Shown: one piece after another, positions 1 to 7,503 of the stretch
How positions within the stretch are numbered: position 1 is the first letter of the stretch
Layout: each line of letters starts with the position of its first letter
Assembly: GCF_009846885.1 (NCBI RefSeq)
Contig: NZ_WUWM01000022.1
Coordinates: forward strand, 1-64,000
Direction: 5' to 3'
Source of the DNA: Paenibacillus puerhi
GTDB taxonomy: Bacteria > Bacillota > Bacilli > Paenibacillales > NBRC-103111
Length of the DNA stretch: 64,000 nt
The notes under the pieces: generated by a model
What the model saw: only the letters and a program-made list of their open reading frames with translations
Databases searched by the model: none
Told to the model about the DNA's origin: nothing
Translations under genes and position numbers: made by a program

Positions 1-2
1 TC

Positions 3-101
3 CATAAGTTTTATGTGATTCGTTCTCATGTCGCTGCTTTCATGAAACGGATCAATAAATCGCCTCTTGAAGTCATAGACCGTCTGCTTGTTCAGGTATG
101 A
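3..101 (+). CDS. 3' end of an unidentified gene, cut by the window edge
   Basis: An open frame enters from the left edge and runs 32 codons to a TGA at 99-101. The visible residues include FYVIRSHVAAFMKRI and end VIDRLLVQV. The mix of hydrophobic and basic residues and regular helix-like spacing look like a real C-terminus, but it is too short to assign to a family. The next gene has its own promoter, so this probably belongs to a separate upstream unit. The frame could be chance. Confidence 0.35.
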   Translation, partial: HKFYVIRSHVAAFMKRINKSPLEVIDRLLVQV

Positions 102-144
102 AGTTTTTCAGTTCAATCTATATAGTACTTTATTTTCTTTGGAC

Positions 145-176
145 AAAAAAACGCACATCGTCCTTAAAAAAACGCA
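145..176 (+). promoter_or_regulatory. Paired 21-bp-spaced A-tract/CGCA sites upstream of the GH97 gene
   Basis: AAAAAAACGCA occurs at 145-155 and again at 166-176, exactly 21 bp apart, so both copies lie on the same helix face. The downstream copy ends where a -35 box would sit relative to a TATGAT at 195-200. That is the layout expected for an AraC-type activator contacting RNA polymerase. The same arrangement recurs at 7331, about 11031 and 16161 in this window. Confidence 0.6.
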
Positions 177-194
177 TTCCCCTCGGAGCGATCC

Positions 195-200
195 TATGAT
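195..200 (+). promoter_or_regulatory. -10 box (TATGAT) for the GH97 gene
   Basis: TATGAT lies 22 bp downstream of the first C of the proximal CGCA motif. No good -35 hexamer is present, fitting an activator-dependent promoter. A start near 207 would give a leader of about 85 nt before the GTG at 293. Confidence 0.5.
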
Positions 201-292
201 ATGAAGGAGTAGATGCCTCGAAGCAGTGGTTGCAGCCGTGCGAAAGGATGCGGCTATAGGGCGATTCTAACTTGGAAAAGAGTGAATGACGA

Positions 293-2170
293 GTGAAGGT
301 ATCTAAAGCCGTATCACCTAACGGGAGTATTGAGCTGGAGTTTTGGCTCACCGCCGACAATCGAAAGCCGTCCTATCGGGCAAGCTACAAGGGAAAAGCC
401 TTGCTGCTTCCGTCCTCATTGGGACTCGAGCTTGAGGGGGACGAGCCGCTTCAGGAAGGGTTCAGCCTGCTGGACGCGGAAAGCTGGTCCTGCGATGAAG
501 CATGGACGCCGGTCTACGGCGAGCGCGATCGCATCGTGGACCGGTTTCAAGCGTTGACGCTCAGGCTGCAGGAGAGAGAAGGACGGGAAAGGCAGCTCGT
601 TGTGGAATTCAGAGTATACGACGAGGGCATTGCCTTCCGGTATGGGATACCCGTGCAGCCGCATGTAAGAGCTCTGGTCATAGCGGGCGAACGTTCGCAG
701 TTTCACTTTCCGCAAGGCTGTGAAGCATACGAGGAGCATGGGGCAGAGGGAGAGTACCACTTGGTGCCGATCAAGGATATCCGGCCGAACTGCGAGCGTC
801 CGCTGACCGTTGTGTACCCGGCTGGCATATATGCAGCCTTGACGGAGGCGGCTCTGCATGATTACTCCCGCATGCTGCTGTCCGTGAACGAGGACAATCC
901 GTGGATCGTGGAAAGCACGCTGAGCGGGCTGCTCGGCGGATGGGTCGGCTATGGTCTGATGGCCGACAAGACGGAGGGCGATGAGAAGGTGTCGGGAACG
1001 GTGCCTTTCGCGACCCCGTGGCGGGTGCTTATCGTCGGCGACCGGCCGGGCGATCTGCTGGAGCGCAACTCGATCATCCTGAACCTCAATGAGCCATGTC
1101 GGATCGAGGAAACGTCCTGGATCGTTCCGGGCAAGCTGATTCGCGAGGTGACGCTTACCCCGGAGGGGGGACGGGCATGCGTTGATTTTGCGGCGGAGCA
1201 CGGTCTTCAGTATGTGATGCTCGATTGGGGCTGGTACGGGGACCCGTTCGATTCGGCCTCGGTCTGCACGAATCCCGTCAACGAGGTGTGGTTCTACAAC
1301 CAACAGGCAGGCGTTCGCACCCATACGCTGGATATTCCGGAGCTGGTGCGCTATGGCGAGTCCAAGGGAATCGGCATCATTCTGTATCTGGATCGCAGAG
1401 CGGTCGAGGAGCAGATCGACAGCTTCCTGCCCGTGTTCAAGGAATGGGGGATCAAGGGGCTGAAGTTCGGCTTTGTCAATACGGGCCCCCAGGCTTGGAC
1501 AGCTTGGCTGCATGACTGCATACGCCGGTGCGCGGATTACGGGCTCCTCGTGAATGTACACGATGCGTACCGGACGACCGGCTATTCACGAACTTATCCG
1601 AATCTGCTTACCGTGGAAGGCATTCGCGGCAATGAGCATTTTCCGACAGCCCGGCATAATGCTACGCTGCCGTTTACCCGATTCATAGCCGGCTGCGGGG
1701 ACTACACCATCTGTTATTACGACTCCCGCCTGAAGACGACTCATGCCCATCAGTTGGCCATGTCGATCCTTGTGTATAGTCCGCTGCAGTCGATTATGTG
1801 GTATGACAAGCCTTCGGCGTATCAGGGAGAGCCGGAGATCGAGCTCTTTGAGAGGCTGCCTACCGTTTGGAGCGAGACCAAGGTGCTGGACGGAGAGATC
1901 GGGGAATTCGCGGTTATTGCCCGTCGCCGCGGGGATGAGTGGTTTGTCGGCGCGATTACGAATGAGGAGCGGCGAGAGCTTGCGATCCGGCTTGATTTCC
2001 TGGACGCGGGGCTGGATTACGAGGCGCGCATCTATAGCGACGACAGCCCGGCAGCCGCTTCCCGCACAGGGGTAGCGGTGTCGATCCAGGAGGTCTACGC
2101 GGACAGCGAGCTGCGGGTTGCTATGTTGCCAAGCGGGGGCCAGGCGATGTGGATTCGGCCTGTACGCTGA
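293..2170 (+). CDS. Glycoside hydrolase family 97-like protein (SusB-type)
   Basis: This 625-residue protein has the GH97 layout: an N-terminal beta-sandwich beginning SPNGSIELEFW, a central (beta/alpha)8 barrel and a C-terminal beta domain. Family members remove alpha-linked glucose or galactose. The barrel shows VNVHD (D424), VEGIRGNE (E442, E448) and FGFVN (G393). The spacing of D424, E442 and E448 equals that remembered for SusB E508, E526 and E532, so the general acid (E448) is kept, while the base position is Asp rather than Glu. The position of the retaining-enzyme nucleophile Asp appears to be Gly393. No signal peptide is visible, so it should act in the cytoplasm. GTG is chosen as start because an in-frame TGA sits at 287-289. 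It is monocistronic and ends at a strong hairpin. Specificity is not assigned. Confidence 0.8.
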   Translation: MKVSKAVSPNGSIELEFWLTADNRKPSYRASYKGKALLLPSSLGLELEGDEPLQEGFSLLDAESWSCDEAWTPVYGERDRIVDRFQALTLRLQEREGRERQLVVEFRVYDEGIAFRYGIPVQPHVRALVIAGERSQFHFPQGCEAYEEHGAEGEYHLVPIKDIRPNCERPLTVVYPAGIYAALTEAALHDYSRMLLSVNEDNPWIVESTLSGLLGGWVGYGLMADKTEGDEKVSGTVPFATPWRVLIVGDRPGDLLERNSIILNLNEPCRIEETSWIVPGKLIREVTLTPEGGRACVDFAAEHGLQYVMLDWGWYGDPFDSASVCTNPVNEVWFYNQQAGVRTHTLDIPELVRYGESKGIGIILYLDRRAVEEQIDSFLPVFKEWGIKGLKFGFVNTGPQAWTAWLHDCIRRCADYGLLVNVHDAYRTTGYSRTYPNLLTVEGIRGNEHFPTARHNATLPFTRFIAGCGDYTICYYDSRLKTTHAHQLAMSILVYSPLQSIMWYDKPSAYQGEPEIELFERLPTVWSETKVLDGEIGEFAVIARRRGDEWFVGAITNEERRELAIRLDFLDAGLDYEARIYSDDSPAAASRTGVAVSIQEVYADSELRVAMLPSGGQAMWIRPVR

Positions 2171-2205
2171 TTCCTGTCACGCGCCGCGGCAGGCACTGAA
2201 AGGCG

Positions 2206-2240
2206 AATAGCCTGACGGCAGGGGAGCCGTCAGGCTATTT
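2206..2240. terminator. Bidirectional hairpin terminator between convergent genes
   Basis: AATAGCCTGACGGC (2206-2219) pairs perfectly with GCCGTCAGGCTATT (2226-2239) across a 6-nt loop. It lies between the rightward GH97 gene and the leftward esterase gene and can serve both. The T-run is short. Confidence 0.75.
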
Positions 2241-2266
2241 GTCGTGGTACGCCCAGCATGGGCGAA

Positions 2267-3022
2267 TTAAAGAAAAGTATGAAACCATCGGATGACCCGT
2301 TCGAACATTTCCTCCGTTATCTTGTGCTCCGCATCCTCGTACTCGATGTAGGCATATCGTTCTTCCATATCGGCGTACAGCTCTACCATCTTCTCATGAA
2401 GCCTTCTTGTGCCGGTGATCGGGATGATATCGTCCTTCACTCCATTCTGAACAAGCAGCGCGGCGGGTTTGAGCTTCTGGTAATTCAGCAGGGCGTCTTT
2501 AAGCGCCACCCGTTCATTGAAGGCCCGATCGTTCTGCAGCTCCTCGCTGGATGCCAGCACATCCCAGGCAGGAGAAGCGATCAAGGGAGCCAATGCCTTC
2601 ACCCGCTTGTCCTCGCAAGCCAGCATAAAGCTGGTAAAGCCGCCCATGGAAATACCGGTGATGCCGATACGCTCCGGATCTATGCGCGGGTCCTCCTGAA
2701 GAGCATCCATAATCGTCCGGATATCCTCCACATTGCCGCATACCATCTCAAAGCAGCTTTTTTTAAAATTATCCCCCGGCTGGAAGATCTCATCGAACCG
2801 GTCGGGCTTTCTTTCGCCATGCATCCGAGCGTCAATCAATACGGCAAAAAAACCTTCTTCAGCCAGTCGAATGCCATAACCGACATCGCCCATCTTGGAG
2901 CCGGTAAAGCCATGCATAAAGAAGACGAGCGGGGCATTCCGAACGCCCGGGGGGTAGCAAAACAGGGTGGGAATATGCCGGTCGGTAATAGTTTCATGCT
3001 CAACGACGATCGTTTTTTTCAA
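2267..3022 (-). CDS. Alpha/beta-hydrolase family esterase
   Basis: A 251-residue cytoplasmic alpha/beta hydrolase of the dienelactone hydrolase/YitV-like group. The nucleophile elbow is GISMGG with Ser125, the likely acid is Asp197 or Asp198 in VKDDIIP, and the likely general base is His233 in DAEHK. FFMHGFTG (34-41) supplies the oxyanion region. The start is TTG at 3022, preceded by GGGAG about 9 nt upstream. The surrounding glycan genes suggest it could remove acyl groups from imported oligosaccharides, but nothing in the sequence shows a sugar ester as substrate. Confidence 0.75.
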   Translation of the reverse strand: MKKTIVVEHETITDRHIPTLFCYPPGVRNAPLVFFMHGFTGSKMGDVGYGIRLAEEGFFAVLIDARMHGERKPDRFDEIFQPGDNFKKSCFEMVCGNVEDIRTIMDALQEDPRIDPERIGITGISMGGFTSFMLACEDKRVKALAPLIASPAWDVLASSEELQNDRAFNERVALKDALLNYQKLKPAALLVQNGVKDDIIPITGTRRLHEKMVELYADMEERYAYIEYEDAEHKITEEMFERVIRWFHTFL

Positions 3023-3102
3023 AGCCGGTCAACTCCCGATTGGTTAGTCATAAAGCTAGTTTAACACAGCCAAGGATAAAACTTCCATGGGGGAGTGCTC
3101 GG

Positions 3103-3972
3103 CTACTTGCTACCGGACTTTCGGTACTGCAGCGGAGTGAGGCCGGTCGCTCTCTTGAAGCTGTGGATGAAATGAGAGGTATTCGCAAGCCCCACCTCGG
3201 CTCCGATCAGCTCGACCGGCAGGGTGGTAGTTTCCAGCAGGTGGCAGGCCTGTCGAATTCGCCGGGCGCTCAAATACTCGGTCATGCTGCTCCCGGTTTC
3301 TTCCCGAAAAAGTCGGGATACATAATATTTGGACAAGTGAAGCTCTTCCGCCAGCTGGTCGAGAACGAATGTGTCGGCATACCGGGCATCCAGCCAGGCC
3401 ATGATCCGTTCCGAGTAGCGCCTGGGCATCATCCTTTGTCGGCCGTCTCCGAGCTGCCGCTCAACGGCCTTCATGGAGCTGAGGAGCTGCAGCAGGAGCA
3501 GGGAGATTTCTTCCCGGCGATCCCCGCCGCCCTGCATGACCGTTTCCTCGTACTGCAGACAAACGTCGTTCACGCGGCCGGCCTCCTGTCCCAAGTCAAA
3601 GCAGCGGGTGCCCTGCGGGGATTTCCACAGGCTCAGGAACAAGTCCCGTCTGCTCGGAAAAGCCTGGAGATCGTTAGCCAGAAGCTCCGGCTCCAGATGA
3701 ATGACGGTACGTACATAGGGCCGGTCCCGGTCGATCTGAACATGAACCTTATGCAGCTCGAAAGGCGGGAAGAAAAACAGCCTCCCCCGCTCCAGCGTAT
3801 AAGTATGGCTGTTGACGGAAACCATCCCGCTGCCTTCATGGACCAGCAGCAGCTCACAGCAAGGGTGCCAATGATAAAAGCCTGCGATCGGCTCCCGGGA
3901 AATTCCTTTATAGTTCCATACGATCGGGGTACCGCCGAAGCGGATGCGCTCGAAAAATAGTCTTTGCTGCAT
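3103..3972 (-). CDS. AraC family transcriptional regulator with cupin sensor domain
   Basis: 289 residues. The N-terminal half is a cupin-like ligand domain (WHPCCELLLVHEGSG, then FFFPPFELHKV). The C-terminal hundred residues are a double helix-turn-helix of AraC type (LAEELHLSKYYVSRLFREETG and VGLANTSHFIHSFKRATG). Unlike the response regulators in this window it has no receiver domain, so it probably senses a sugar directly. The start at 3972 is preferred to the in-frame ATG at 4098 because GGAGGGAGGG lies just upstream and because the longer form would overrun the divergent promoter. It is divergent to the uronyl hydrolase gene and probably controls it. Confidence 0.85.
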   Translation of the reverse strand: MQQRLFFERIRFGGTPIVWNYKGISREPIAGFYHWHPCCELLLVHEGSGMVSVNSHTYTLERGRLFFFPPFELHKVHVQIDRDRPYVRTVIHLEPELLANDLQAFPSRRDLFLSLWKSPQGTRCFDLGQEAGRVNDVCLQYEETVMQGGGDRREEISLLLLQLLSSMKAVERQLGDGRQRMMPRRYSERIMAWLDARYADTFVLDQLAEELHLSKYYVSRLFREETGSSMTEYLSARRIRQACHLLETTTLPVELIGAEVGLANTSHFIHSFKRATGLTPLQYRKSGSK

Positions 3973-3998
3973 GGCGATGCCCTCCCTCCTGCCAAAAG

Positions 3999-4039
3999 CG
4001 CAATTGAACGGTATTTTCAGATATTGTAGCACAATTGCG
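3999..4039. promoter_or_regulatory. Inverted-repeat operator candidate in a divergent promoter region
   Basis: CGCAATTG (3999-4006) and CAATTGCG (4032-4039) form a perfect 8-bp inverted repeat with centres 33 bp apart. The right arm overlaps the -35 region of the promoter whose TATAAT is at 4056. It is the best candidate site for the AraC-type regulator encoded to the left. Confidence 0.45.
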
Positions 4040-4055
4040 AAGGGCGGGAGGACTT

Positions 4056-4061
4056 TATAAT
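4056..4061 (+). promoter_or_regulatory. -10 box TATAAT for the GH88/GH127 operon
   Basis: A consensus TATAAT overlaps the ATG at 4060-4062. If transcription starts near 4068 that ATG is not in the mRNA. This is one reason for preferring TTG at 4090 as the start of the next gene. Confidence 0.5.
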
Positions 4062-4089
4062 GAGGAGGACTAGGCAAGGGGGGACTGAC

Positions 4090-5217
4090 TTGGAGCAAAC
4101 TATCATCGAAGAAACATTATCCAGAATCGAAAGTAAAATCGAACGCCTGATCGAGCATGCCGGAAGCAGCTATCCGGATCATGCCGGGCCTGACGGCATC
4201 TATAAGTTCCGGCAAGCCGACTGGTGGACGAGCGGATTTTTCCCGGGCATGCTGTGGATCTTGTACGATCTGACCGGCAGGGAGCGCTTCAAAGCAGCGG
4301 CTTGGGGACGCGACGCGGATATCGCAGGCTGGTTCGGCAGGCCGACGGTAGAGCTTAACCATGATGTCGGGTTCCAGTTTCTGCCTACGGCTGTCATCAA
4401 GCACACGCTGACCGGGGATGGTGAAGCTCTGCGTCACGGCTTGACCGCTGCGAACTTCCTGGCCTCCCGCTTCCATCCGGCCGGAGGCTTCATCCGGGCC
4501 TGGAATCTCGGACCCGACGGTCAGCCGAGGCCTGGCTGGGCCATCGTCGATTGCCTGATGAACCTGCCCCTGCTGTTCTGGGCGTCTGGCGTAAGCGGGG
4601 ACCCGCGCTATAAGCAGATGGCTGTCATCCATGCGGATACGATCCTGAAGCACGGCTTGCGGGAGGACGGCTCCGTGAGCCACATCTGCTCTTTCGATCC
4701 GGAGAGCGGCCATTTTATCGAAACGCTCGGCGGCCAGGGGGCCGCTCCGGATTCCGCCTGGAGCCGCGGGACGGCCTGGGCGCTGTACGGCTATGCGCTC
4801 GTCTACCGGGCTACCGGCGAGTCACGCTACCTGCATGCCGCCAAGCGGGCGGCTCACTATTTTCTCGCTGCGCTGCCGGAGGACGGCGTTCCTTATTGGG
4901 ATTTCCGTCTGGTCCGCCGGGAAGGCGAGCCTCGCGATACGTCGGCTGCCGTGATCGCTGCTTCGGGATTGCTGGAGCTGGCGGAATCGGTGCCTGATCC
5001 GGAGCGGAGGCTGTACGAGGATGCGTCAAAGCGCTTGCTTCGCGTCTTGACCGGTGCTTGGACGACATGGAACGATGACTCCCATCAAGCGCTTCTTACC
5101 GGAGCGACCGGTAATCGTCCGCTTGGGCATCATGTGGACTTCTCGCTGATTTTCGGCGATTACTTCTATCTGGAAGCATTCGCCAAGCTGGCCGGCTGGA
5201 AGCACCGGATATTTTAA
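4090..5217 (+). CDS. GH88 unsaturated glucuronyl hydrolase
   Basis: 375 residues of the GH88 (alpha/alpha)6-barrel family. These enzymes hydrate the 4,5-double bond of unsaturated uronic acids at the non-reducing end of oligosaccharides made by polysaccharide lyases. The two catalytic aspartates of the family appear as Asp92 in NHDVGFQF and Asp154 in AIVDCLMN, close to the remembered D88/D149 of the Bacillus sp. GL1 enzyme. Other family features are DWWTSGFFPGMLW, SAWSRGTAWALYGYALV and RDTSAAVIAASGLLEL. There is no signal peptide. TTG at 4090 follows AAGGGGGG by about 8 nt; ATG at 4060 is in frame but coincides with the -10 box. It is followed after 48 bp by the GH127 gene. Its presence implies lyase products. 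Confidence 0.85.
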   Translation: MEQTIIEETLSRIESKIERLIEHAGSSYPDHAGPDGIYKFRQADWWTSGFFPGMLWILYDLTGRERFKAAAWGRDADIAGWFGRPTVELNHDVGFQFLPTAVIKHTLTGDGEALRHGLTAANFLASRFHPAGGFIRAWNLGPDGQPRPGWAIVDCLMNLPLLFWASGVSGDPRYKQMAVIHADTILKHGLREDGSVSHICSFDPESGHFIETLGGQGAAPDSAWSRGTAWALYGYALVYRATGESRYLHAAKRAAHYFLAALPEDGVPYWDFRLVRREGEPRDTSAAVIAASGLLELAESVPDPERRLYEDASKRLLRVLTGAWTTWNDDSHQALLTGATGNRPLGHHVDFSLIFGDYFYLEAFAKLAGWKHRIF

Positions 5218-5265
5218 ATTCCGATAGCATATTCGGATAAAACATCTATTAAAGGAGGCGCTGGC

Positions 5266-7191
5266 ATGTTGGCGGAACGAGGGCCAAGGCGGGCGGTAGG
5301 GCTGCAGGAGTACGATTACGGAAAGGTGAGGCTGTCCCCCGGACCGCTGCAGGCAAGGTTTGAGGTGAACAAGCAGTATGTCATGAGTTTGACGAACGCG
5401 AATTTGCTGCGCAGCTTCTATCTCGAAGCGGGGCTGTGGAGCTATAGCGGCAATGGAGGAACGACCAGCGCATCGACGACGAGCATGGACGCTCCCGAGC
5501 ACTGGCACTGGGGCTGGGAATCGGTCACCTGCGAGCTGCGCGGCCACATGATGGGCCACTGGTTGTCGGCCGCTGCCCGCATCTACGCCCATACAGGTGA
5601 TGAGATGGTGAAGGCCAAGGCGGACCATATTGTGGCGGAGCTGGCCAAGTGCCAGGAAGCGAGTGGAGGCGAGTGGCTTGCAGCATTCCCGCAATCCTAC
5701 ATGCATCGGATTGTTCAGGGGAAGTGGGTATGGGCGCCGCATTATACGATTCATAAGTTGTTCATGGGTTTGCTGGATATGCATACGGCAGCAGGCAACG
5801 GCCAGGCGCTCGGGATCATCAAGCGAATGGCGGACTGGTTCACCCGCTGGACGGGCGAATTCAGCCGGGAGCAGATGGACGAGCTGCTTGATCTTGAAAC
5901 CGGCGGCATGCTGGAAGTCTGGGCGGACCTGTACGGAATAACCGGCGATGAGCAGCATCGAGAGCTTATTCGCCGCTATGACCGCCGCCGGTTTTTCGAT
6001 GCTTTGCTTGCCGGAGAGGATGTATTGACCAACAAGCATGCGAACACTCAGATTCCCGAAATACTGGGCGCGGCCCGAGCATGGGAAGTGACGGGCGAGG
6101 AGCGATACCGGCGTATTGTGGAGGCTTTCTGGCGCTGTGCCGTTTCGGATCGCGGCTATCTGGCGACGGGGGCGGGGGATGACTCGGAGCTTTGGATGCC
6201 CGCGGGCGGGATGGCTTCCCGGCTGAACACGGGCCAGGAGCATTGCTGCAACTACAATATGATGCGCCTGGCCCAGGTGCTGCTTCGATGGACGGGAGAT
6301 GCCGCCTACGCCGATTATCTGGAGCGCCGCTTCGTGAATGGCGCGCTGGCCCATCAGCATGGAGACACCGGCATGATCTCCTATTTTCTTGGTCTGGGGG
6401 CAGGCAGCCAGAAGAAATGGGGATCGCCTACCGGGCATTTCTGGTGCTGTCACGGCACGCTGGTTCAGGCACATTCCGACTATGAACAGCTGATTTATCT
6501 GGAGGAGCCGGAGGCCGGGGCGATAACGGTCAGCCAGTGGCTTCCCTCCGAGCTGTCCACCCGGATCGGGGACGTGGGGATCAACATCCGCTTGGCCCAG
6601 GAAGGGCAGCACGGCGTATATCCGCTGAACGGCTGGTCGGTGGACGGCATGATAGCCATCACGAAGGTAGATATGGCGCCGATCCCGACCCATCGCCCGG
6701 ACCGGTTCGTCTACAGCCTGACCGTAACCTGCTCGGAAGAGAAGGAGCTTGCTCTGAAGCTCCGACTCCCCTGGTGGATAAAGGGGAAGCCGCAAATCAG
6801 CGTGAACGGCGTGGTAGAAGCAGGGCCGTTCACATCTTCGACGTTCTATGAGATCAGACGGACATGGCAGAACGGCGATATCGTGCGCGCGGAGCTGCCC
6901 AAAGGGCTGACTGCCGAACCGCTGCCGGGCGATTCGGATACGGTGGCATTCCTGGATGGTCCGGTAGTGCTTGCCGGACTCGTGGAGGAAGAACGGAGGC
7001 TGTACGGCGACCCCCAGGAGCCGGAGCTTCTCCTCGTGCCGGACCGCGAGAGGCAGCACAGCTGGTGGAACACGGGATATTACCGGACTCGTGGTCAGGA
7101 ACGGGGCATTCGATTCATTCCGCTGTACGAAGTGAAGGACGAGCTCTACACGGTGTATTTCCCGGTTGCCAACGGCATATCCAGGACATAG
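5266..7191 (+). CDS. GH127-type beta-L-arabinofuranosidase (DUF1680)
   Basis: 641 residues, typical of the GH127/GH146 group, whose characterised members cleave beta-L-arabinofuranosyl linkages with a zinc-bound cysteine nucleophile. The zinc site is recognisable: Glu325 and Cys327 in GQEHCCN, and Cys394-Cys395 in FWCCHG, matching Glu-x-Cys and Cys-Cys of the Bifidobacterium enzyme HypBA1. No signal peptide is present, so it acts on imported oligosaccharides. ATG 5266 has AAAGGAGG about 10 nt upstream. It is cotranscribed with the GH88 gene and followed by a strong terminator. GH146 or another DUF1680 relative cannot be excluded. Confidence 0.85.
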   Translation: MLAERGPRRAVGLQEYDYGKVRLSPGPLQARFEVNKQYVMSLTNANLLRSFYLEAGLWSYSGNGGTTSASTTSMDAPEHWHWGWESVTCELRGHMMGHWLSAAARIYAHTGDEMVKAKADHIVAELAKCQEASGGEWLAAFPQSYMHRIVQGKWVWAPHYTIHKLFMGLLDMHTAAGNGQALGIIKRMADWFTRWTGEFSREQMDELLDLETGGMLEVWADLYGITGDEQHRELIRRYDRRRFFDALLAGEDVLTNKHANTQIPEILGAARAWEVTGEERYRRIVEAFWRCAVSDRGYLATGAGDDSELWMPAGGMASRLNTGQEHCCNYNMMRLAQVLLRWTGDAAYADYLERRFVNGALAHQHGDTGMISYFLGLGAGSQKKWGSPTGHFWCCHGTLVQAHSDYEQLIYLEEPEAGAITVSQWLPSELSTRIGDVGINIRLAQEGQHGVYPLNGWSVDGMIAITKVDMAPIPTHRPDRFVYSLTVTCSEEKELALKLRLPWWIKGKPQISVNGVVEAGPFTSSTFYEIRRTWQNGDIVRAELPKGLTAEPLPGDSDTVAFLDGPVVLAGLVEEERRLYGDPQEPELLLVPDRERQHSWWNTGYYRTRGQERGIRFIPLYEVKDELYTVYFPVANGISRT

Positions 7192-7195
7192 CAAA

Positions 7196-7238
7196 ACCCT
7201 CAAGACCCTGCTGGACAAGGTCTTGAGGGTTTTTGGCA
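7196..7238 (+). terminator. Rho-independent terminator after the GH88/GH127 operon
   Basis: ACCCTCAAGACC and GGTCTTGAGGGT form a perfect stem around a short loop, extended by an AAA/TTT pair and followed by a run of five T (7231-7236 region). It begins just after the TAG of the GH127 gene. Confidence 0.85.
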
Positions 7239-7330
7239 TGTTGAAAGGACCCCGGGCAATGGGGGGACGGCTGAAGCGGCCCGATGGCGCGTTTCATGCA
7301 CGCTCCTTGCGCTCTTTTTACCAAGTGCTG

Positions 7331-7362
7331 AAAAAAATGCTTATATTGCTTAAAAAACCTCC
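7331..7362 (+). promoter_or_regulatory. Paired 21-bp-spaced A-tract sites upstream of the sensor kinase gene
   Basis: AAAAAAATGCT begins at 7331 and AAAAAACCTCC at 7352, again 21 bp apart. The proximal A-tract starts 29 bp before TATGAT at 7381-7386, exactly as at the GH97 promoter. The CGCA core is degenerate in both copies here. This suggests the kinase/regulator operon is autoregulated. Confidence 0.5.
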
Positions 7363-7380
7363 ATCCCTATCCGGCGAAAG

Positions 7381-7386
7381 TATGAT
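7381..7386 (+). promoter_or_regulatory. -10 box (TATGAT) for the first kinase/regulator operon
   Basis: TATGAT sits immediately downstream of the paired A-tract sites with the same spacing as upstream of the GH97 gene. The rest of the 312-bp gap (7192-7503) holds the terminator of the previous operon and a cre-like site. Confidence 0.5.
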
Positions 7387-7476
7387 ACAAAGAAGGTAAC
7401 GCCTGGGGCAGCGGCAGGAACCTTGTAAGAATTTGACAAGTGTAGATAAGAGCGGGGAGACTCTGCTAAGATTAGA

Positions 7477-7490
7477 TGTAATCGTTTGCT
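7477..7490. promoter_or_regulatory. CcpA cre-like site in the kinase leader
   Basis: TGTAATCGTTTGCT fits the catabolite-responsive element pattern TGWNANCGNTNWCA except for the last base. It lies about 90 bp downstream of the -10 box and directly before the ribosome binding site, the position of a roadblock-type repressor site. Confidence 0.5.
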
Positions 7491-7503
7491 GAGGGGGATT
7501 CGT

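Noticed and set aside
2258-3064. A 268-codon plus-strand frame opposite the esterase
   Set aside because: The minus strand has the complete alpha/beta-hydrolase triad; the plus frame starts inside the terminator region.
4060-4089. ATG at 4060 as the GH88 start
   Set aside because: It overlaps a consensus TATAAT box and has a poorer ribosome binding site than the TTG at 4090.
5026-7239. A 737-codon minus-strand frame opposite the GH127 gene
   Set aside because: The plus strand encodes a complete GH127-type enzyme with its zinc motifs; the minus frame has no domain and runs through a terminator.
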